Origin: Chloromonas sp. AAM2 | Lineage: Eukaryota > Chlorophyta > Chlorophyceae > Chlamydomonadales > Chlamydomonadaceae | NCBI GenBank assembly: GCA_004335635.1 | Contig: QAXH01000764.1 | Location: forward strand, 1-14,294 | Length of the DNA: 14,294 bases | Direction: 5' to 3' | Shown here: positions 10,101-14,294 of the stretch, in pieces | How positions within the stretch are numbered: position 1 is the first letter of the stretch | How the letters are laid out: every line of letters starts with the position of its first letter | The notes under the pieces: generated by a model | The model's input: the letters and a program-made list of their open reading frames with translations, nothing else | The model's database searches: none | What the model was told of the DNA's origin: nothing | Position numbers and translations under genes: made by a program

Positions 10101-10743
10101 GGTGGGTCACACAGGCGACACCACACTGCATGTCAGGTGGGTCACACAGGCGACACCACACTGCATGTCAGGTGGGTCACACAGGCGACACGCACATTAA
10201 CATGCAAGCCTGGACAGGACCCAGTGCAAGCTGCCCAGTTTCAACTCGTTGCAAGAATAGGCTGCCTGAGGGCTGCCTCAAGTACGTAGATTTCAAAATG
10301 ATCAAGAGAGTGCGCGCTGACTTGTTGTGTCGTCGCAGGCTGCACCACCAGTGGGCTGCCAACGCTTTGTTGGTCAAGCTGACAGCGGCCGAGGACATGC
10401 GCCCCGCATACAACCAGGTGCGGCGGCATGCACATGGCGTGGACGTGATGTGAGGCATGCATGGACGGAATGAGAGGCGGCAGGCATACACACGTGCTTT
10501 GTTACGGGATTTCATGTTGTGGGCAATGCAAACCCGAGTATGGGCAGGGAGTGCAGGCGGCTGAGATGTTGGCGTGCAGCTAGCTATAAGCAACTGTAAA
10601 TGTTCTTTGCCCGTCCACCGTCCCTGCATGTTGTGTTCATTCTGCAGGACCGGGGCGGTTGCAACATTGACGCTGCCTACGTTGCCTGCCTGGGCAAGCA
10701 GGTGGTCTTGCCAGCAAGCTGCAAGCTCACCGTGGCCAACTGA
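4169..10743 (+). CDS. Large F-box protein of unknown substrate (14-exon model)
   Basis: Proposed exons: 4169-4339, 4709-4825, 5069-5365, 5425-5466, 5646-5829, 6344-6447, 6703-6865, 7093-7277, 7617-7864, 8113-8182, 8362-9735, 10014-10075, 10339-10417 and 10648-10743. They sum to 3192 nt and 1063 residues with phases agreeing. Residues about 5-47 form an F-box: LDDLCLGKVLSFL, VGDLRSVRCTCQRL and DSVWKRH, the Skp1-binding helices of SCF ubiquitin-ligase receptors. The middle (LLLRYCLCPAAYMLRPL; GLDWGRSIIKA; HGYFCSHVGEWVEF; YYDRRELSLHKRIRR) matches no family I know. Exon 11 (458 residues) is low complexity, with an acidic run near residues 605-625 and Gln/Ser-rich stretches. The end reads RGGCNIDAAYV..LGKQVVLP and LTVAN-stop. 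Start chosen as the ATG just before the F-box. Uncertain points are the exon 1 end (alternative GTAAGA at 4422), the exon 2/3 junction and exon 4. Confidence 0.7.
5948..5985 (+). repeat. Intronic hairpin in intron 5 of the F-box gene
   Basis: Arms GTGTGCAGGCGGTGT (5948-5962) and ACACCGTCTGCACAC (5971-5985) pair over 15 bp with one G-U wobble and an 8 nt loop. The arm also overlaps a short direct repeat GTCTGCACAC. It sits in the longest intron (5830-6343, 514 nt), and no reading frame explains it. Confidence 0.55.
10056..10191 (+). repeat. Tandem repeat duplicating the exon 12 end and its 5' splice site
   Basis: The 20-mer GACACCACACTGCATGTCAG occurs four times head to tail, at 10056, 10082, 10117 and 10152, followed by a 5 nt partial copy at 10187. 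Copy 1 is the coding end of F-box exon 12 and is followed by GTAAGC, the real donor. Copies 2-4 are each followed by GTGGGTCACACAGGC, giving 35 bp units identical to each other. Each unit therefore carries a decoy donor (CAG|GTGGGT) and an acceptor-like CACACAG|GC. Reading past the first donor meets TAA at once (AGG TAA). Confidence 0.9.
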
Positions 10744-11180
10744 GCCTAATAGGAGTGGACTGATCTGGTGCCGCAGGGTGGGACTGTGGATGTGTCGGAA
10801 ACACGATGGTGCCAAGGACAACAGCTGCAGACATGGAACAGTGATTTGTTGCTGCTTGGCGGAAGGGTCTGGCAGAATGCCATTTTGAGTGTCATTATGA
10901 CCAGCCAGTGCGTGGATGGGATTGTGATTTTCCCATGTCTGCCATAGCAGCTTTTGCTGCAAATAGCAGGAGTCCAGGAGCTAATGCCCAGGTCTGCCCT
11001 CAGCGCCCAGTTTCGACATTGTGCATACCTATTTCCGCACACTGCATCTAGGCACGTGCCCCCTATTTCATTATTCTGTTTTAAGGCATAAGCCATACGT
11101 GCCAGTACGGACATCATAGATGAAGCTGATTGCTACCCGGGTGAAAAACGACTGATGGAGAGTTCAGGACACGTGTGCAT

Positions 11181-11194
11181 TGTAAAAAAAAAAA
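11181..11194 (+). promoter_or_regulatory. Candidate poly(A) signal TGTAA followed by an A run
   Basis: TGTAA (11181-11185) is the usual poly(A) signal word of chlorophyte mRNAs and is the first clear one after the F-box stop, 438 nt downstream. It runs straight into an 11-A tract (11184-11194). A genomic A run directly after the signal could also mark the 3' end of an old retroposed transcript. Confidence 0.4.
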
Positions 11195-11448
11195 TTGAGC
11201 TGGACAAGTACAAGAATCAGGTTGGAAAACCAAAAGCAAGTGAGGCCCAGTGAGGCCAAAAATCCGTTGAAACGACTTGCCGCGTTGTCCCGAGGGGACT
11301 GGACCCCGGGGACCCGTGTGCTCAGCTCCTTCACAGGTGGCTTTTTGAAAGGCAGGATCTGGCTAACGGCGCAATACGAACAAATCGACGACACCGAAAT
11401 GGTGAATCTTAATGTGACTTCAGGAGAGTGGCATTTGACAATGTGGTA

Positions 11449-11551
11449 CGATAGTTCATGAGTTTTGCTATGGTACGATCGAGTCAGCCGCTGCAGTGCA
11501 GTAAATACCAAGCAAACTTGATCGTACCTTAGCAAAACTCATGAACTATCG
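11449..11551 (+). repeat. Long near-perfect inverted repeat (36 bp stem, 31 nt loop)
   Basis: The left arm at 11449-11484 (starts CGATAGTTCATGAGTTTTGC) and the right arm at 11516-11551 (ends GCAAAACTCATGAACTATCG) pair over 36 positions. There is one T-T mismatch, and one G-T pair that would be a G-U wobble in RNA. The loop is 31 nt. The left arm overlaps an internal short repeat (GGTACGAT at 11445 and 11472). A small CGCA..TGCG hairpin lies immediately to the right. It could be a pre-miRNA-like or siRNA-producing hairpin, or a collapsed inverted-repeat transposon remnant. No protein-coding reason for the symmetry is seen. Confidence 0.8.
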
Positions 11552-12856
11552 CATTTTGCGATCGGGCGGCCCCAGAGCAGCACTGCTTGCAGGTATATTT
11601 TCCCATGCTAGTTGGACGGGCTTGGTTCCCCCCCTGCTCGTGAGCAGCCATACCACAGTAGGTGTGCTTGGACGGCAACGCGCCCGACCAAGACATGCAT
11701 GTGTTGCCCAAGACTCTCTATCGCACTGGTATCTTTTGCCTGCCACCCACCAAAACACTTGCTGAGGCTTCATTTGGCAGTTAGTAGTACAGTGTACGGA
11801 ATCTTGCCTCTGAGAGGACCATTGTGCAAACTAACTCTTTGTTCGGGTCACCGTTTGTCCAGTTCTAAATACATTTTTGGTTGCCTGCGTGGTTCGTGCA
11901 GAGAGATGTATTCTGCATTCGAGTCCCAGAGCCTGTCGAGCTGTGCCATTGGTAGACTGGCCAAGTCCAAGGGTTGCAGCAGGCTAGCATACACACGTAG
12001 ACACAGAGCCAAGGGGATTCAGAGAGCCCACTGCCCTAGATCCACACTGTAGTGACAAGTACCTAAAACCCTGGAGCACATTAAAACCCTGGTCTCACGC
12101 ATAGCAAAGTTCTTGTTCGAGTATTTCTGTGAACTCTTGTGTCGCAGAAATTGGACGCCTACAAGCATAAGCAACCTTAACCATGGGTCCACGGCCCTCG
12201 TTAACACGCCCATCTGGTTACATTTCGGTAGCACTGGTCGTAACCCAGTGATGAGAAAGCTGCTTGAAACAAGGGCTCTCCTGCTGTTTTAAAGTGCCAC
12301 TGTTGCTGCCATGCCTTGTATAGCAAGTACAAGACGAAAAATGCTACATCGCGCGTTTTGAAGATGAACTGTGTTCTTGGAACAAACACATATCTTGCAA
12401 CAGCCCTTTTCACCTGGGCACTTCTTGGAGGTCTCTGCGGCACGCTCGCAAAACCCGCTAGCCGGTGGTCAACTGAGGAAAAAAACCCGACCAGCAGAAA
12501 ACTGAGCCATGGCTGCAGCTGCAGTCCATAAGTTCCCTGAGAGAAGGCCGAAGAGGGTCGAAGGTTGAACGGTCCAGAAGGGGGTATTAAGGGTCGAAAG
12601 GCTCAATCACATTCTTCAAGGGCCCGATACTGGCGTGTCAGAGGCCAAGGCAAGGGAGCAAAGGCACTGGCATGCCCCAGCACAGGGTGGAGCGACACAC
12701 AGGCCTGTGCAGGCAACCACATGTGCAGAGGACGACCAACAGCAGAGGGGAGCACCAGTCTCATTGGATTCTGCCTGTGTGGCAGGGAAAACGCCCCTGG
12801 AACAATAGTGTAATAATAGGACCAGCAGATCAACATGTTGTGTTCACAGTGACAGC

Positions 12857-12876
12857 CAGTCAGTCAGTCAGTCAGT
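12857..12876 (+). repeat. CAGT tetranucleotide microsatellite (5 copies)
   Basis: Five consecutive CAGT units are followed by a degenerate AAGT. It lies downstream of the GalT-like gene (minus strand), probably in or beyond its 3' UTR. Confidence 0.8.
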
Positions 12877-13050
12877 AAGTAGACGCCGAGATGGTGATGT
12901 CTAACCAAACCCTAGGTATTTCAACAGTGCCTCTGTACTACTACTGTCACATCCATGCTAGGCAGAACAGGTAAAACACAGTCGATCACGTGCGCATCCT
13001 GCTCTTACTGGCTTATCTCGTGCATTGAATCACAACATGCTGATTGCAGA

Positions 13051-13055
13051 TTACA
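13051..13055 (-). promoter_or_regulatory. TGTAA poly(A) word overlapping the stop codon of the GalT-like gene
   Basis: The last codons read CTA TTG TAA, so the chlorophyte poly(A) word TGTAA includes the stop codon. I found no other minus-strand TGTAA in the 500 nt downstream. If it is used, the 3' UTR would be only a few tens of bases. It may be coincidence. Confidence 0.3.
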
Positions 13056-14294
13056 ATAGGAGATTATCATCAATCAAGCAGTCGCGCAACTGCTGCTCCA
13101 CGGCAGCGATGACCTTGTAAGGATCGGTGTGGCCGATGGACGCACCGCCAACCACCTGTACCGCGTGAGCAATGCAGAACCATTCTTGTTCGACCTCTTC
13201 ACAGTTAACATTGTGTGCGGTGCATTGTGAGCATTGTGAGCATTGTGACGTCAGAGTGAGAGTAGCGCCTGTGACGTGTCAATCCTTGGCTGCATATCGC
13301 CAAGGGGATGTTTAAGGCACGTGTTTCTCCTGGATAACGCCTATGGCAGCATAATGCATTGCCATACAATGTACTTATTGCGGCGTGTGCCGACTGCGCT
13401 CCGGAACATTGGCAAAAACAATTGACACGACCAGCTTGGTGTGCTGACTGGTCTGGCAAATGTGAGTTGTAGATTTTCTATCTGACCAGCTGACCCACAA
13501 ACACCTGCCATATACAACATGCATGCAGACAACTTGGACAGGCTCCTGTGGCCTCTTGACAAAGATGCAAGCACAAAACAAAATGAAGGCAATGTGGTGT
13601 CTGACAGCAGGCTGTGGTATCAACAACGTCTGTCGTCAAGAAGGACCCATTGCTGTACGCCATGCTCTTTTCCTGCCTCCTTGCCTGAGTTACTGCCCGA
13701 TCACAACCTCTTCTACCCCACGGGCACATGGTGCAGACACATGGCAGCACACATGCAAAATGCAGGACTGTCCGTGTGCGGCCACTGGCACACGTGCAAC
13801 GAACAAATTCGCACCTGCACACATGCTAGCACGCAACCACAAGCACAGACACTACATGGTCGGCAGGGCCAGGCAGGGTGTTTGCAGCTATCTGACCGCT
13901 GCACCAGCAAGTGTCCACCCACCTCCAAGCACCCAAAGTCAGAGGCAGGCTGGCTCATGCGCCCCCGGCTGACCACGCGTGCCAGCACCATCCGGGGCTG
14001 AGGACTGACTGCGCCAGGGGCGGTGGAACCACCAGACTGGACTGGGGATGAACTGGCTGCGGTTGCTGTGGCACAGGGTACGTTGAGTATGCCCACGTTG
14101 AAGGACTCAATGCCCATTGTGTCTGTCAGGGCCCGGAGGGCGGCATGAAGGGCGCGGCAGAAGGCGGGGTCCGCTAGGCCCACCCGTGCTTCTGAGTCAA
14201 CTGCCACACCCTGCATTGAACAGGCCCTGCATTGGCGGGCCTTGGGCCAGGATCATAGCTTTCTGTGCCTGCGCGATGGGCGTCTGGTTCTTCG
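13051..14294 (-). CDS. Conserved protein, possibly HIT-superfamily GalT-like, C-terminal exons (5' partial)
   Basis: Two exons are supported: 13923-14210 (96 codons) and 13051-13155 (34 residues plus stop), joined in phase 0 by a 767 nt GT-AG intron. The first begins GVAVDSEARVGL after an ATGCAG acceptor. It contains DPAFCRALHAALRALTDTMG, ESFNVGIL, an Ala/Ser/Gly/Pro-rich insert, then LARVVSRG and SDFGCLE. The second begins VVGGASIGHTDPYKVIAAV and ends DDNLLL. The join SDFGCLE-VVGGASIGHTDPYK reads as one conserved block. By general pattern it resembles the end of galactose-1-phosphate uridylyltransferase-like proteins of the HIT superfamily. That is weak inference, since no His-x-His motif lies in the window. 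At 14211-14294 another minus-strand frame (KNQTPIAQAQKAM, LAQGPPMQGLFN) is open up to the exon start, so the upstream part is an intron or a frameshifted exon. Confidence 0.6.
13222..13248 (+). repeat. Three tandem copies of a 9 bp unit GCATTGTGA
   Basis: Three exact GCATTGTGA units lie in the large intron of the GalT-like gene, 67 nt upstream (in gene sense) of the last exon. This is a simple minisatellite with no evident function. Confidence 0.85.

Larger units (their letters stand above)
10744..13050. other. Intergenic region between converging F-box and GalT-like genes
   Basis: No gene with a recognisable product was found in these 2.3 kb. The part from about 11040 to 12560 is visibly less GC-rich than the flanking exons. 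Two open stretches are noted without assigning genes. The first, 11195-11461 on the plus strand (GDWTPGTRVL, GGFLKGRIWL, WHLTMWYDSS-stop), has no ATG near its start and runs into the left arm of a hairpin. The second, 12056-12292 on the plus strand (78 codons; HIKTLVSRIAKFLFEYF), also lacks an early ATG. They may be chance frames, decayed coding DNA or exons of an unseen gene. Listed separately: a TGTAA with A-run, the long hairpin and a CAGT microsatellite. Confidence 0.5.

Noticed and set aside
10056..10191. CRISPR-like appearance of the 35 bp direct repeats
   Set aside because: The units are directly adjacent with no spacers, and the first unit is coding exon sequence of a eukaryotic gene.
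10177..10962. 261-codon open frame on the minus strand
   Set aside because: It lies antisense to exons 13 and 14 of the F-box gene, whose phases and splice sites fit. The translation is rich in His/Cys/Gln without motifs.
11181..11194. TGTAA plus A run as proof of a processed pseudogene or SINE end
   Set aside because: No gene-like or tRNA-like body is seen upstream other than the F-box gene's own 3' flank, and no target-site duplication was evident by eye.

Overview
This window looks like nuclear DNA from a green alga (Chlorophyta, possibly a chlorophycean). Every recognisable gene is cut into short exons by spliceosomal introns of about 60-770 nt, with GT donors and mostly TGCAG|G acceptors. 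The introns are rich in TG/CA words. The two genes I can name match plant-lineage proteins best from memory: a Prp5/DDX46 (RH42-type) helicase C-terminus and an NAA10 acetyltransferase with the plant-type start MVCIR.ATVDDLL. No bacterial operons, rRNA, tRNA or CRISPR were seen. The species assignment is inference.

Layout. (1) Positions 1-998, plus strand: the last four exons of a PRP5/DDX46 DEAD-box splicing helicase, covering its C-terminal KH-like domain to the stop. The body of the gene lies left of the window. (2) 999-2260: intergenic DNA between two converging genes. It holds a stem-loop next to a 12-A/12-T run and a small G-rich tract. (3) 2261-3903, minus strand: a complete seven-exon NAA10 gene encoding 171 residues. 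It contains two micro-exons and one intron best explained as GC-AG. (4) 3904-4168: a 265 bp divergent intergenic space, probably a shared promoter. (5) 4169-10743, plus strand: a gene modelled with 14 exons and 1063 residues. It encodes an N-terminal F-box, a long tail I do not recognise, and a large acidic and Ser/Gln-rich low-complexity exon. A tandem repeat duplicates one of its 5' splice sites. (6) 10744-13050: a second converging intergenic region, less GC-rich, with a TGTAA plus A-run, a near-perfect 36 bp inverted repeat and small tandem repeats. (7) 13051-14294, minus strand: the last exons of a conserved gene that may belong to the HIT/GalT-like superfamily. Its 5' part lies right of the window.

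The genes do not form an obvious pathway. PRP5 acts in pre-mRNA splicing, NAA10 in co-translational N-terminal acetylation, and the F-box protein presumably in SCF-type ubiquitination. The exon models come from reading splice sites and phases by eye and from protein motifs I know. Exon sums and phases close exactly for NAA10 and the PRP5 tail. In the F-box gene exon 1-3 junctions and exon 4 are the least certain. I did not find a clear novel defence or mobile system. The most curious signals are the splice-donor tandem array and the long intergenic hairpin.
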